From positions 22,997,565-23,061,564 of the forward strand of contig NW_024609837.1 of assembly GCF_016920785.2 (NCBI RefSeq): a stretch of 64,000 bases of DNA, in the 5' to 3' direction. The stretch is from Ixodes scapularis. Lineage: Eukaryota > Arthropoda > Arachnida > Ixodida > Ixodidae. The position numbers and the translations under genes are program-made. The notes under the pieces were generated by a model, which ran no database searches, was not told where the DNA came from, and worked only from the letters and a program-made list of their open reading frames with translations. Shown piece by piece: positions 24,105-35,749 of this stretch (within the stretch, counting starts at the first letter, position 1; each line of letters opens with the position of its first letter).

Positions 24105-24990
24105 TTGTGTTTTTCTCTAGTGAGCTTTGTTTCTGCCAGCTTTAGTCTGGTAAGGTTTACACTGATAAGCATCTCTCCTGTGGGCTTTACTCCGGTGAAC
24201 TTTGCTCCGGTGAACTTTTACTCCGGTAAACTTTACTCCGGTAAACTTTACTCCGGTAAACTCTACTCCGGTGAGCTATACGGCACGCAAGTTCTTCTGC
24301 ACCTTCCGCCCCCCCCCCCCCCCCCCCCCCCAATGTGCCCACATGTTTTTGTTCTCCCCCGGCCTATACCAATGACGACCTGAGCTTAGCTGCCTCGTCG
24401 TCGCTCCTTCTTTGCGTGTTCGATGTGTTGCCCTTTGATTGGAGTGCCCCTTCCCTCATTCTTATGCGACAAAGATGCATTTTGTCACACTTGCTTGCCG
24501 AATAGCTTCTCTTAATTCTGTGATCTTTACTTCGGTAGGCTTCGCACTAATGAGATTCTCTCCCTGAGCTTTACTCTGGAGAGGTTGACAATGGACCAGT
24601 GGTGAGCTTCCCTTCTCCCTTCGATTAGCTTTTTACTGGTGAGCTTAACACCTGTGAGCTTTACTCTGGTGAGCTGCGCCCTAATCTGCTTCTGTTTGGA
24701 GAGTTTTGGCTCCGGTTAGTTTTAGTCTGGTGACGTTTAAAGTGGCCAGCTTCTCTTCGGTGAGCTTTACTCCGGTGACCCTCACCCTGGAGAGCTTCTC
24801 TCGTGTAAGCGTTACCACGGTGAGCTTCACACACTGGTGGCGTAAACAATATTGAACGTGTTTCCAGTGAGCTCTACTCTAGTAACTTGTCTCCCGTGAG
24901 CCTGTTTCCTGGGAGCTTGTATCCAGTGAGCTTGTCTCTGGTCATCTTGTGTACGGCGAGTTTGTCTCCGAATGAGCTTATCTCAAATAA
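24105..24990 (-). pseudogene. Degenerate 15-bp repeat array reading as pentapeptide repeats
   Basis: The stretch is built of imperfect 15-bp units in two blocks, about 24105-24290 and 24520-24990, split by about 230 bp of unrelated DNA with a C run (24309-24331). The minus-strand unit consensus is close to GTAAAGCTCACCGGA, encoding VKLTG. In one frame the array gives successive five-residue units such as DKLTG, YKLPG, NRLTG and DKLLE (about 24960-24890), and VKFTG, AKFTG, VNLTR and TKLTR (about 24270-24110). A leucine or phenylalanine every fifth residue is the signature of the pentapeptide-repeat fold, a right-handed beta helix. Frameshifts (for example a 16-bp unit near 24210) and stops break it, and no start codon was identified. 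A plain minisatellite is the alternative. Confidence 0.45.
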
Positions 24991-24994
24991 GCTT

Positions 24995-25860
24995 CCTTTC
25001 GATACGATTTTTTTTGTCACCTATATTAATGAGTCTTGCATCGCTGGCTCACAAAATGGATCTCCAATAAGCAAACAAAACATCGCTAGGTGTCATACCT
25101 AACACATTCCCCTAAATTCTTACAACCTAAAATTGTCGCGCCCGCGATGGCTAAATGGAGAGTCGTTAAAGCGTCCTTAATGCATCAGACTTAGTATCGC
25201 CGCGACACACACGCACACGCAAAAAAAAAAAATCTATAAAACACCGGTAGACAGGGGAGAATGCGGAATGTTCGGAGTTCGTATAATCACTATTATTAGC
25301 GTCATTAACATGTTCTGCCCCTTTTTTTGTCGGAACCAAAAATGCCCCAAGGCGCGGCAGGCGCGGCACAGGTCGAAGAGACGATACAACAGATCACCTC
25401 TTTCCGCGAATTCCTTCCAAAACGCTCCGTCGCCGTTATGGCCTTATTAATAATAGTATCTCTTTATAGTAATTAGTCGGCCACGGTACTTTACATATTG
25501 ATCAGTAAATTACGGTTGTCAAGGCATCTTGGCTTGTTTCGGTAGCCACGGGGTCCGCGTAGTGCGCATGGTTGTTTCTAAATATAGCAATAGTGCCTAA
25601 CGTCCAATGGGACCATCTTAGCCGTCGGTCAACTCAAATTAGATGATCCTTGGTTTCTCGGCTGCAAGATTTCCCACCGCTGGCAAGGCTTTCAGAATCT
25701 TCATGGGACTAGCTTGATCTTCCTGAATAACAAACAGTTCCTGCACTGCACGACACACTTAACGCGAATACGACATTTGCGGTTTTTTTTTTCGCATTTT
25801 ACTTGACGAACAAAACATTGTGTCGGCTAATTTGGTGGCCCGGACAATACCATTTAAGTT
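24995..25860. other. Non-coding DNA, possible truncated SINE head
   Basis: Around 25138-25230 a tRNA-like A box (GATGGCTAAATGG) is followed by a CA-rich and poly-A tail, suggesting a truncated SINE; no B box was found. The rest is unrecognised. Confidence 0.35.
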
Positions 25861-25869
25861 TTAGATAAC

Positions 25870-26340
25870 TGGAAGCTTTAGATGGACTGGCAGCAACAGT
25901 ATGGTGCCTGGAATTCGTCCCCCACTGGTGTGTCTACCACGTCATGAAACGTTCTCGCTCGATTTCCACCTGATGACGTCACAGGAGTGTCACTCTGTCG
26001 CCGGTTGCGATCCTGGCATTGTCCCAACAGCATTGGTGCATGTGGCAGATACCTGTTCTGGTGCGGGTCACTCTCCAGTGTTACAGTCCACGGGAGCTCC
26101 GGCAGCCAGATGTTGGGACAACGCGACGACAGCGACACTCGCGTTCGGTCGTAATGTTCACCAGCGTTTTCTTTTCTTTTTATTTCTCTCGACCAACCGC
26201 CAGGATCGCGACATCCGACACCATGGTGACACTCCGGCTTCCTTGACATCATTTGTTGCCCTCTTCGGGACCACTTTTAGTGGACGGTCGGGGTATGACG
26301 CTACACACACCAGTCGTAGACGCGTCCAGATATCATAGCA
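25870..26340. other. Unrecognised stretch with overlapping open frames
   Basis: A 124-codon minus frame (25878-26252) overlaps a 145-codon plus frame (25901-26338). Neither resembles a family I know. A CRE palindrome TGACGTCA lies near 25974. I cannot tell whether either frame is coding; low stop density in balanced-composition DNA is enough to explain them. Confidence 0.25.
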
Positions 26341-27240
26341 ACAGTTCTAACTACCAAGATGGCGTGAAGCGTGGTGTCACTGAAAAGTAGTCTATATAGT
26401 GGCTCTGCATTTGTTATTTTACCATTCGAAATATCCTCTTTCGAGCGTGTTGTAGGCCGACGGCCACGCGACGTAACACAAAACGAAAAACCTACCTACC
26501 AAACCGAAAACGCTTTACCGGATCTCTACACCGCCATAGGCGCACGCATAGAACGGACTGACGCACCGAACGAGAAGCCCTTCACCGTGCGCGCGCGTGT
26601 ATAAACAAGCACCATTAGAATGCGGCGATGCCCGCTTGCATCCTATTAGAGGAGCCTCTTGCGCGCGTGCTCGCGCGTTCGCGCGTGCGCAGAGTACGTC
26701 GTCTATCGTTTAACCCCAACTTACCCCTGCTCAGGTTTCATCGGCTGCGGAGGCTCCCAGGGCAGCTCCGTCGCTTCACCGCTCTGCTTTCCCGTGTGCG
26801 TGTGTTTGTGTGTGTGTAACACGACCGGGGATGAATAACGAAACCAAAATGGCGCTCTTGGCTCGCCGCAATTAATCCACGTCGTATACGTAAGGCAGAC
26901 GGTTCCGTCCTTTTGTTGCTTCGGATCCGTCTTTGGGCCCCTTGTCTGCTAATTGATGACTGGCTTCTTTGGCCCCTTTTGTTTACGGGGGTTGCGCGGG
27001 CGCGTGGGCAGATGGCGCCGCGGGCAAATGCGAGAGGGCCTAAGGAGGGTGGAAGGGTGTGCTCCGCTAGATCCAACTTATAGCTGCTACGATTTCGGCC
27101 TAAAATGGAGACTGCGTGAAAGTCCAGCATATAACAAAAGCGGGAAGAAACTTATGAGACAGGATGTACACTGGTGGCATTCAAGGAAACAAAACGAAAT
27201 TTCGGCACACATACACTGAAGATTCCAGATGAAGTGAAGT
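26341..27240. other. GC-rich non-coding stretch
   Basis: The region has CpG-rich parts (about 26570-26700) and a GT microsatellite (about 26795-26817). Overlapping frames on both strands match nothing recognisable. Confidence 0.4.
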
Positions 27241-27424
27241 TTTAATTTATGTGTCACGCAGTGTCAGCAGCCATGGAGTGAAGTTTCTTTCTTTTTTTTT
27301 AACATAAGGTTAACGGCCACCTTAATGCTTCGAGAAGCTGTTTTGTTGTCGTTGCTTTCATGCTAAAAACACCCAGCAAAGATAGGGGCCGCTCGTCAAA
27401 AGTGCGAGGGAGTCAACTTAGTAA

Positions 27425-27640
27425 TATACATCTGGAGGAACCTTAATCCCAACGCAGTATAAAGGAGAACGGCATATATTGATGCATCTTAAAATTAACG
27501 CCGCATAAGCAAAATCGACCTATCCTGAAGAACCTTACCTTCACGCCGCGTTAACGAAACATCAAACCTTGAGGAACTTTAAATTTATCAACGCATAAAC
27601 AAAAACGCCATACTTTGAGAAATTTCTAACTTAAGTCCTG
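27425..27640 (+). repeat. Degenerate tandem repeat, period about 58-60 bp
   Basis: At least three diverged units share the order GAGGAAC-CTT, then AACGC or CGCATAA, then an A-rich link. Unit starts lie near 27432, 27515 and 27565, with a partial unit after 27615. The copies are strongly diverged, so this is an old array. Confidence 0.4.
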
Positions 27641-27899
27641 ATTCCCTTAGCACGATTTCGCTTGCGATCTCACAGTTGCGACATTGCAATCACCGCAGCT
27701 TTCACCATGCTTTATTTTTTATTTTATTTCTGTACCGCACGCGCGACGTCGCAACTACAAAATCCCAAGTAAAATAGCATCATCTGAATCCAGCTTTATA
27801 CCGTATAAACGAAAAAGCAGCCGTCTGGGGAAGTCGAGAAGAAACCGAAACTAATCCGGGGATGGAACCGAACACGTTACTGGATGAGACCGGAACAAA

Positions 27900-28330
27900 T
27901 GCCCCTTACGAGCTGGAACATGCGGTAAGTGCAGCACATCCGCGCCGCTGCTCTCGGCGAATACCACCGGGGGAGGTCAGTCAGCTCGCATAAAACTCGC
28001 CGAGGCGTGTTGGAGCCGTTTTCGGGGACCAAAAGTGGGCGAAGATTTATTTATGGCGCCTCGTCCACTCGACGTGGCCTCCCCCCCTCTCCCTCTCGCC
28101 TATAAAACAATGAGGGGAGGGTGGAGAAGCGAGAGAGGAAAGCGGGGTGAGTCTGGAGAGGAGGTCGGAAAGGTGTGGATGGCTAATGATCTGCAGCGGC
28201 TGGTAAGACAACACTCGGCCATTTTGCACGCCTCGGTGGCCTTTCCGCCACCCACCCGTCCACGTGACCTGGCAGTACGTGACGTCATCTTCATGACGTC
28301 ACGTCATGGCGTACGTTGAACATCTGTGGA
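27900..28330 (+). promoter_or_regulatory. GC-rich promoter-like stretch with TATA box and paired CREs
   Basis: The composition rises sharply here. CCTATAAAAC, a TATA-box-like word, lies near 28099-28108. GATTTATTTATG lies at 28044-28055 and echoes the GC-rich stretch at 5.97 kb. Two perfect CRE palindromes, TGACGTCA, lie 14 bases apart at 28280-28287 and 28294-28301, followed by a third half-site. CRE pairs bind CREB/ATF-type bZIP factors in animals. A downstream transcript could not be identified; the 94-codon frame at 28035-28319 is not recognised. Confidence 0.35.
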
Positions 28331-30150
28331 TGAATATCGGGTAAAGATGCGTGAGAAATGGTTCACGGTAGGAAGCGGTTACCACTTTAGGCTTCTCAGC
28401 CGAGAACGTTCTCAACCGCAATCGTTTGTCTGGAAGTATTAAAGGTCATTATAATGGACTGATGATAACGTACATCTATGCGACAAAGGGTGCCCCGACT
28501 GAAGCTATCACTTTTTTGTTCAATCGCTTCTTAGAGTATAATGATTTGCATTTGAGACCAGTCTCCGAGTTCAAGCAGACAATGTTTGAATTTTGGAACG
28601 TTAGATAAATCTTATTGTCTGGCATTCAGTGTACATGATACCATGTGAATTATCCTGGATAAAATTGAACTCTCAGCAAGGTAAAATGCCAGGGATTGGT
28701 TCTGAGGCATACATAGGAAAAATCTATATAAGGGTCCTGGAGGAGATGAGTTTCAAAAAGGACCTAGTGAAAGCTAATCCCCTAGAAGGGTGACAACGGT
28801 TGTTTTCTTGATATGAATAGGGAAAGCAACGTAAAAATCGCACTCATACACATTATTTTTGTTCAGAGATTCTCAATGTAGGTGACCATCGTGACTGAAT
28901 ACTTGTGCCCACATTACAGAATTCTAAGGCGAATCTTTTTTTTTTTTTTTTTAAACCGGGCAAGTTGGACTTTGAGAAGTGATTTTGTATGTACGGGTGT
29001 GCCCGAATTCACAAATAAGGTTTTCATCTCAGTATGAGGAAAGTTCAAGTATTTTTTTCTCCAAGCTAAAAAGCCTTTAAGTTCCCAACCTTGAGTAATG
29101 CGTTTTCTTTTTTTGTTGCTGGAATTGGTGCGTAAGGCAGGAGCATCAGACGCTCTCGATATGTGCATTTGCAAACCCTAATGCTGCATTGAAACAAACA
29201 AACAGAAAATTATTATAATCTTTTTTAATTTGCGTAACTTCACACAAACCACAAATGCGAAGACGATAAGCGGCTAGCCGGTGCTCGGCCACGTAACCAT
29301 CACGTGACTCGTATATATATCTCCGACGGAAAGCGAGGGAGTTCGATGTGGTTACGTCGAGACCTCCATAAGGTTTGCGCTATTTATAGCGCAATCGTAC
29401 TGCACTGCTCCAATGCCTGACCTGGAGATGCGGAAGCACAAGTGGGGCTTTCAGCGAGCTTGCAGCGACCGGTATAGTAGCAACAAAGAAACAAAACAAA
29501 ACAAAAAAATAGAAAGGAAAGAATAGAAAACTATAATCACTGAGCACGGCATATTATTACCACGCCTTGTCAGTGAGAATGTAGTTTCAGGCGCTTAGAA
29601 GGCGGAAGAACAAATCCCGAAGCAAGCATCGTAAACAAATTAAACCAGAGTGAAGAATAAAAAATCAAGATGATTTCAGCCATAATTTAAATCATGATTT
29701 GAATAGTGACTTAAAATGGACCAGTTTTATTCTGACGATTTAGATCAAAATTTCCCCAAAAATAATTCTGCAAAAATAGTTTCTTTCGTTTTTTTTATTT
29801 ACCGTTTTTCTATCATTCGATGATTTCTATATGCATTGTTTTGTACTGAATTTAAAAAAATGAACACGAACAAAAATCGTTGCTCTTCTGAGCAAATCGG
29901 ATCACTGAGCTTTATCCTACTTTACTCTTGGTTCGCTAGTAATGTAACGTTATAGAGAAAGCAAACCAGAACGTCAACAAAAAACAAATCTAGAAGAAAA
30001 GAAATGTTTTATTGCAAGCGAATCCGAGCGCGAAAAATAAAAGCTAACTAAAAAAAATCACGCTGTTGTTGTTCTAGTATGGCTGGGATTACATCAAGAA
30101 AAAGTAGTGAATTAAAGTGTAGTTTAAATTTACAATAACTTTTTTACTTG
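28331..30150. other. AT-rich non-coding DNA, no gene recognised
   Basis: A T run lies at about 28938-28952. A short TATA-containing, E-box-containing stretch (CACGTGAC near 29301, TATATATAT near 29312) and a palindrome GCGCTATTTATAGCGC (about 29378-29393) are present without an associated gene. Confidence 0.45.
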
Positions 30151-31414
30151 TGAGTTTATTTATTTATTTAAAATATTTCAAGGTCCTTTCGGCATCACAT
30201 TATTGGGGGGGGGGGGGGGGGGGGGGAGTACAGTTGGATAAAAGCATTAACAAAAAGTACGGGACATAGCGCACTGAATATTAACGTCTGAACCATATCA
30301 CAGGTATCCAAATATGTCGTAGTTGTTACAGAAGTAGGTATTATGCAAAACACTTAAACGTAGAAACGAAACATACATTATTATCTTAAATGCTGTAAAC
30401 ACGTACGTATAATATTCAATTAATATTCAGCCAAAAACACAATGAGCTGGGTTTCACCTACGACAAATGAATGGGTAATAGGATCTAACGCTGTTATTTA
30501 TGCTAAGATAATAGTTGTTCTCTCTGACCGCATATAAAGATCGTTTCAGAGTTTGATGTCCCATGTTCTTATGAATATCCTGCGTGAATTCGAGGAGATA
30601 GCGGCGCATGAGAACCCCCTGAGAAATTCGAATTGGTTTTTGTAAAGAAAGGCCCATGACATTCGAATATAAACATGTTCTAGTAGTTTTTGAGAAAACA
30701 CAACACTTCTTAATGAGATCGAACGGTAATTGTTAGGTGAACTGTGGTCGCCACTTCTAAAACTGGAACGATCTTTCCAGTCATCCAATCAAGAGCAATA
30801 GATCCAGTAGAAAATGATTGTTCAAGTAGTAAGGATAGTATACTTGATGGCGTATTAGCAGCATTTCTCAATATTTTAGAGTTAACATCATCAGGGTCAG
30901 CAGATGTTGAAATTTTGAGGTTGCTGACACGTTTTAGGATTCCTGCGGGCAAGATTGAAATGGGTTTCATAAAGCAGTAGCCTACCTTTGGCACATACGG
31001 AATGCTGCTTAAGTTCTATAGGTTTTGAAAACGACGTGAAAAAAATTATTAAGGTTCGTTAGGCAGCTAGCATCGGGTACGGGTTGGCCAGAGCCGCTGA
31101 TCAGAGATATTTTACTGTAAGACTCGTTTGGTGACATATTTTTCCATAATTTTTTGGGGTTGTTTATAAGTAGAGCAGGAAAGTCACAATTAAGGTACTT
31201 TTTCTTTAAATCTTCTATGCAAGTAGCATAGTCTTTTTCGCCAGCTAGAGTACTTCGCCCACATTTCGCCAAAACTGGATTGTTTAGCCTATTGAAAGAG
31301 TAGTTTTTTTTTGTTTTTTTTTATATTACGGAGTAGTTTTAGTGCCTTGTTAAACCAAGGTTGGTTGATGTAGGTACGGATGATAACCTGGGAAATATGA
31401 GCATTTGTGAGATG

Positions 31415-31552
31415 TTATTATTCTTTTCTTAGCTTTTGTATAACTACTTATATTTTTCATTGCCAACTTTTCCTCCTCCCCCCTTTACTGTAATGCCCCA
31501 TGGCGCTGTAGGTATTTGAATAAATAAATTATTAAATAAATAAATAAGTTCA
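31415..31552 (+). mobile_element. 5'-truncated LINE 3' end, nested and inverted
   Basis: A C-rich run, TAATGCCCC and an AATAAATAAATTATTAAATAAATAAATA tail (split by variants) match the 3'-end style of the LINE at 12.6 kb, but on the plus strand. It separates minus-strand LINE linker codons on both sides, so it inserted later. Confidence 0.6.
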
Positions 31553-31653
31553 GGTAAAATATTTTTGAATGCATTTCAATTAGTTTTTACGGTGCGAGTA
31601 TGGAAGTCGGCAATAAATGAAGATGAAAATTACAGAAATTTCTTATTACTTAA

Positions 31654-33399
31654 AGGGACCACGAAATGACTTTTTTACTTTTTCCAGATAACTTTTACAT
31701 TAAACCGTCAATGTTCACTGAATGCCGAACAGGCATCCGTTTTCGTCTCGGTTTATTAACTTCTACACAAAAAATTAATGAAATATCGACTTTTTCTTGA
31801 CCGCAAAACAAGCCGTGACGTACGCTGCTTCCGGAACCGGAAGTTCTCTCGGCAGTTGGAGATGGGAGCGTTAGCGGCGACGAGTTGGGGTGTGCCGGTA
31901 GGTTTTACTGCGCCGATGTCACCGACATATTTTCTGAATCGGCGCCTCTCATCACCGCATCGCAGCTGAGCGAAATTCAATGAGATACGTTGCGCTACAG
32001 CGACAGCATGGGACTAGTCCCATACGCCGTTATGCCTGTTGGGAAGTGCAGCGAGTCTTCCGGTGAAGACTCCAGAAGTTAACCCAACTGTCATTGTTGG
32101 TAAAAGGCGGCCAGTGTCAGTCGTTTGCAAAGCGACGTAGATGGAAACAAATTGCCGCGGCGTTTTTCGCGGTCTCGGAGATGCAGGAGCGAGCCGACGT
32201 TAAAAAAGATACGTTTGAACTACGAGTGTCAGCAAGAGCCACGTAAATACCTGTTCACACTCGGAGCGGACGCGCGCGTTTGAAGGAAGTGCTGTATTCG
32301 CGCTGTTGGTAAGCGCTTCGAGACCGATCTTTTACGATTGCAACTCGATACTGACGCGACACTCGGCAAAGAAAGGTTGGACCGGTATTGCGCGTATACC
32401 TCCCACGAACTGTTACAGCTCGACAGTGACGTGCAGTCTGTCAGAATAAAAATGGCATACCAATAACAAAGTGTACATACCGTGTTACGAAGGTAATCCA
32501 TACAGCGTTTATTTCAGCTCTATATCACACAAAACAAGAAGAGAGAATTGACGAGGGTCCCTTTTCGACGAGTGTTCGTCAACCCTGCCTCGGAAACCAA
32601 GGGGAAGAGATTGACCTCACCTCTTAACCTAAAATTGAGGTCAGCGATCAAACTATAATACGGGAAGGGTCCACAAGGGTAGCGCGGGCATATTCCATTC
32701 AGCACGCCAGCCGGTCGTAGGCAGACAGACGGTCTTGCGACGAAGCAACGCTGCGCCGACGTAGGAGCGGGATTCGCGGCTGTTGTCGCTCTTCTCGGGT
32801 GTTTGTGGATCCAGCGTTCTTGTTCGTCGTGGTCTGTTTTAAGTACATTTTTTTCTTGCTGCTTGAAGTCGGCACGCGCGAGATGAAGACGTAGAAAAAT
32901 AAACGTTCAGTCAGTCAGAGTTCTGAGAGGAAGGAAACCAAAGGAAATAACCGTTCTGAACTCGGCCCTGCCCTACTGCGCACGCGCAGTGGTTGCTTCG
33001 TTTACCACACGATAGATGGCGCTTGGCTCTCAGCATTATCAAATTTGGCAGTTTTCGCCACACATCTCTAATTATGCTACAAAATGTGGATCTGAATATT
33101 ATTTAACAAAACTTTTAGGAAACATTCGCCGGCTATTTATTGTTTACGATCGCGGTGCTGGTGAGGTAGGCTCTTACCCAATAGGCGACCTGGATTTGGC
33201 TGACGTGCTCCATTTCCGCGGATGCATCGTAGTGAACAGGCGAAGGAAGGAAGGCGCAAAAGAGTCCAGTTTTCTTTTAAAAGTTCTATAGCAAATAATT
33301 TTTTTTTGGCTCCCTAGTTTTGTGTTTTTGTGTTTCTTTTCACACCTTTTACGACGTGCGGTGGATGAAATTCGATTTTAAAATCATTTCATGGTCCCT
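31654..33399. mobile_element. DNA transposon with TTAA target duplication, 1746 bp
   Basis: The left end reads AGGGACCACGAAATGA and the right end, inverted, reads AGGGACCATGAAATGA. TTAA flanks both sides (31650-31653 and 33400-33403). TTAA duplication is characteristic of piggyBac and of some MITE families; the AGGGACC terminus is not the usual piggyBac one, so I leave the superfamily open. No transposase is recognisable. The interior holds unrelated GC-rich and AT-rich parts and may itself be composite. It interrupts the minus-strand LINE, whose endonuclease resumes at 33404. Confidence 0.7.
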
Positions 33400-33919
33400 T
33401 TAAACCTTAGTCAGTTTTGCTGTAAACTCTTATCAGTTTAGCATTATGTTTTTTTGTTGTTGTTTTTTTTTTGTGAGGCAGGTAGGTGTCGTTTTAGGTT
33501 ACAAGTGTTTGGTCACTGAAGCCATCGCTGCATGTTATAGAAGTTATAACATCGGGTGCAGATGATAACACCAAATCAAAAATGTTGCTACCGCGTGCGT
33601 TAGAGGATAAAATTTGCGTGAGGCTGCAGTTTATGCATATACCTAGGAAATTTGTTTCAGTTTTCACTTGCGGTGAAAGTGATGACCAATCAATATATGG
33701 AAAGTTGAGTTCACCAAATACAAATATGTCAGCGTTCGGATAGTTGCGATGGATCAGGTTTAAGTAATTATGAAGTAAATCTCAGAAAAATTTATCGCTG
33801 TTGGGTGGACGATAGCAAACACCGATTGTGCTTTTTTTTTTTAATGAAGTAAGCAGTCAGACTCATAACATTTTGATTTCTTTATCATTTGAATCATGAA
33901 TGAAAGCCTATCTTTTTTG

Positions 33920-34054
33920 GCATATGGAACAGAACAGCACACAAAAACACAAGGACAGAGAGACAGAACATGCACAGCACACACGCGCCTGTGTGTTGTG
34001 CATGTTTCTTCCCTCTGTCCTTGTCTTTTTGTGCGCTGTTCTGCTCAATATGTC
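33920..34054. mobile_element. Hairpin insertion with about 65-bp arms, nested in LINE
   Basis: The left arm (33920-33984) and right arm (33988-34054) are inverted copies sharing CAGAACAGC, CACAAGGACAGAG and CATGCACA. The spacer is only 3 to 5 bases. Minus-strand LINE endonuclease codons are readable on both sides, so this is a later insertion. Confidence 0.7.
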
Positions 34055-34734
34055 TTCATATCAACTCGCCCAACTTACAACGCTTCTGCAATCTTTCTTG
34101 ACGGCGATTACACCGCCTCCCCTTATATGCGATAAATGTTGACGTTAATAAAAGAGTCAAATATTTCCCTATCAAGTACACAAGGTTTGAACCAGGTTTC
34201 TGTCAAGATGGCAATGTCAGTCTCGTCATCATGTACATAGGAAGGAAGTTTTGGGGAATTACACTTCGGATGTTAGTGAACAGAACTAAAAGACTGCAGT
34301 TATGAACCGGAATGCTTAAGAAGACTTGATTAGAAGAGGCAGGCTTCGACTTCTGTTTTAATATTTGCTATGCAGTCAGCACTTCCACGCTGTCCGACAG
34401 AGGGTCATAAACAAATGTATTGTTTTTCTTCTTTAGTTAGTTGCAGTTAGTTGAACGACAGCCTGTAAGGCCTAATTTTTCTTTTGCATGATCGAGAATT
34501 TTCCTTCTAGCAAGGCGAACTTCCGAGGAAAAGTCTTCACAGAAAAATGCGTGCCTTTAAGCAACATACCAGACATTACAATACGGTATTTATCTTTGAA
34601 TTAAAAAAACTCCACTATGATTGGCCGACGTTTTCGTGTTCAGAACCGTCCCAGGCAATAGGCCCTTTCAACACAGTCGATACTTATGGTCTACTAAAAA
34701 TTTTGTATGGAAAATTCTAAAACTTTAGCCTCAC

Positions 34735-35055
34735 TCATAGCCCACATTTCGTTTCCACAATCTGCAATGCCGAAAACAGAAGATTGCAACGACGAGGTCG
34801 GTTTTCTGCGTCTTCGCATCTAGAGTGCGCACGATTGATTTTGGATTGGAGTGATGGAACTGTCACAGCAGATAAAAAGGGGGGGGGGGGGGGGGATAGG
34901 GCTTTGTGCTCCGTTAGCCCGGCTTCAATTGCAGTGACCCTATCTGATAACTGCATAAGGATTTGTGTCTGGCCTTCTTTAATTTTTTGCACAGTTGTTA
35001 AGATCGTTGTTTGAACATCGGTGCTTCTGGTATCAGAACCATGAGTTCGATACAA
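34735..35055 (-). pseudogene. LINE ORF1-like fragment
   Basis: A 106-codon frame has an alternating hydrophobic/polar pattern in its first half, a proline run from a homopolymer (34880-34894), and then ENRPRRCNLLFSAL. This resembles the end of the coiled coil and the start of the RNA-binding domain of LINE ORF1 proteins. It lies just upstream of the endonuclease pieces of the same minus-strand LINE. It is probably non-functional because the poly-G run on the plus strand has disturbed it. Confidence 0.55.
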
Positions 35056-35090
35056 CGTCGCCTGCCACTATAAGTTGTATTTTCGATAGA

Positions 35091-35749
35091 CATGAGAAGA
35101 AAAAAGACGCAAAAAACGCGCAAAGTCGCTTTCTAACACTTTGGCGGTCAAAGGGGTGCGACACCCTACACAAACAGAAGTCGCTCGACCGACAGGTAGT
35201 ACAACGATCCAACTAACCCATAAATATAGCGACGGTAAGTGCGCCATCCCGACGGTCATCAGTGATCGGATGGATTGATCAATCAATCTCTGACATTTTT
35301 TTAAAATGAGTAATAAAGCGTCACCATTTTCTAACTACTCCGATTTGAATCAAATATTTCTGATTTAAATCAAATGAATACGATTTCAATCAAATTAATT
35401 CGTTCTTTTTTTATTATTATTGCACCAGGGGTGTGGGCACTGCGCCTGCGTATAAATCAAATTCGCGTAAAACCTAGAGCGCATGCGCAGTTTCTAGTGC
35501 CACGGCAGTGGCCAGACGTCTGAGAGTCGGGTGTGATTTCAAATTTCCGAGTCCCACTAGAGCGGCAAACAAAAACAACCGACACCGTCAAGCCTCGAAC
35601 ACGTGCAGCATGCACGCAAAGGCACCTCTGGCAAGCCTTCAATCACTCGTGCTTACTTCGCGAGAAGCGAAAGACCGCGACCTTGCCGAAATATATCACC
35701 TTGCCAGCTGCACGTGTTTTAGGCTTGTCGGTTGTTTCTGTTTGTCGCT
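35091..35749. other. Non-coding DNA, no gene recognised
   Basis: A short degenerate ATTTGAATCAAAT-type repeat occurs three times at about 35341-35398. Frames over 35457-35858 overlap on both strands and are not recognised. Confidence 0.45.

Larger units (their letters stand above)
30152..35090 (-). pseudogene. LINE (CR1/Jockey-like) with three nested insertions
   Basis: Read on the minus strand, the order is as follows. An ORF1-like frame (35055-34735) has a coiled-coil-like start and the ENRxRRxNLLF block. Endonuclease pieces follow, with a TETW motif near 34205-34180 and FGELNF, DWSS and GSNIFDLV between about 33760 and 33560. The linker has PWFNKA near 31365. The first part of reverse transcriptase spans 30994-30546. 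A C-terminal piece ends near 30454. The 3' end has a poly-C run (30206-30226) and a TAAA tail (about 30180-30155). The catalytic YADD segment is missing, so about 1 kb has been lost between the fingers region and the C-terminal domain. Insertions lie at 31415-31552, 31654-33399 and 33920-34054. Confidence 0.8.

Noticed and set aside
24105..24990. CRISPR array, considered because of regular short repeats
   Set aside because: Units are 15 bp, directly adjoining and degenerate, without spacers; the setting is eukaryotic.
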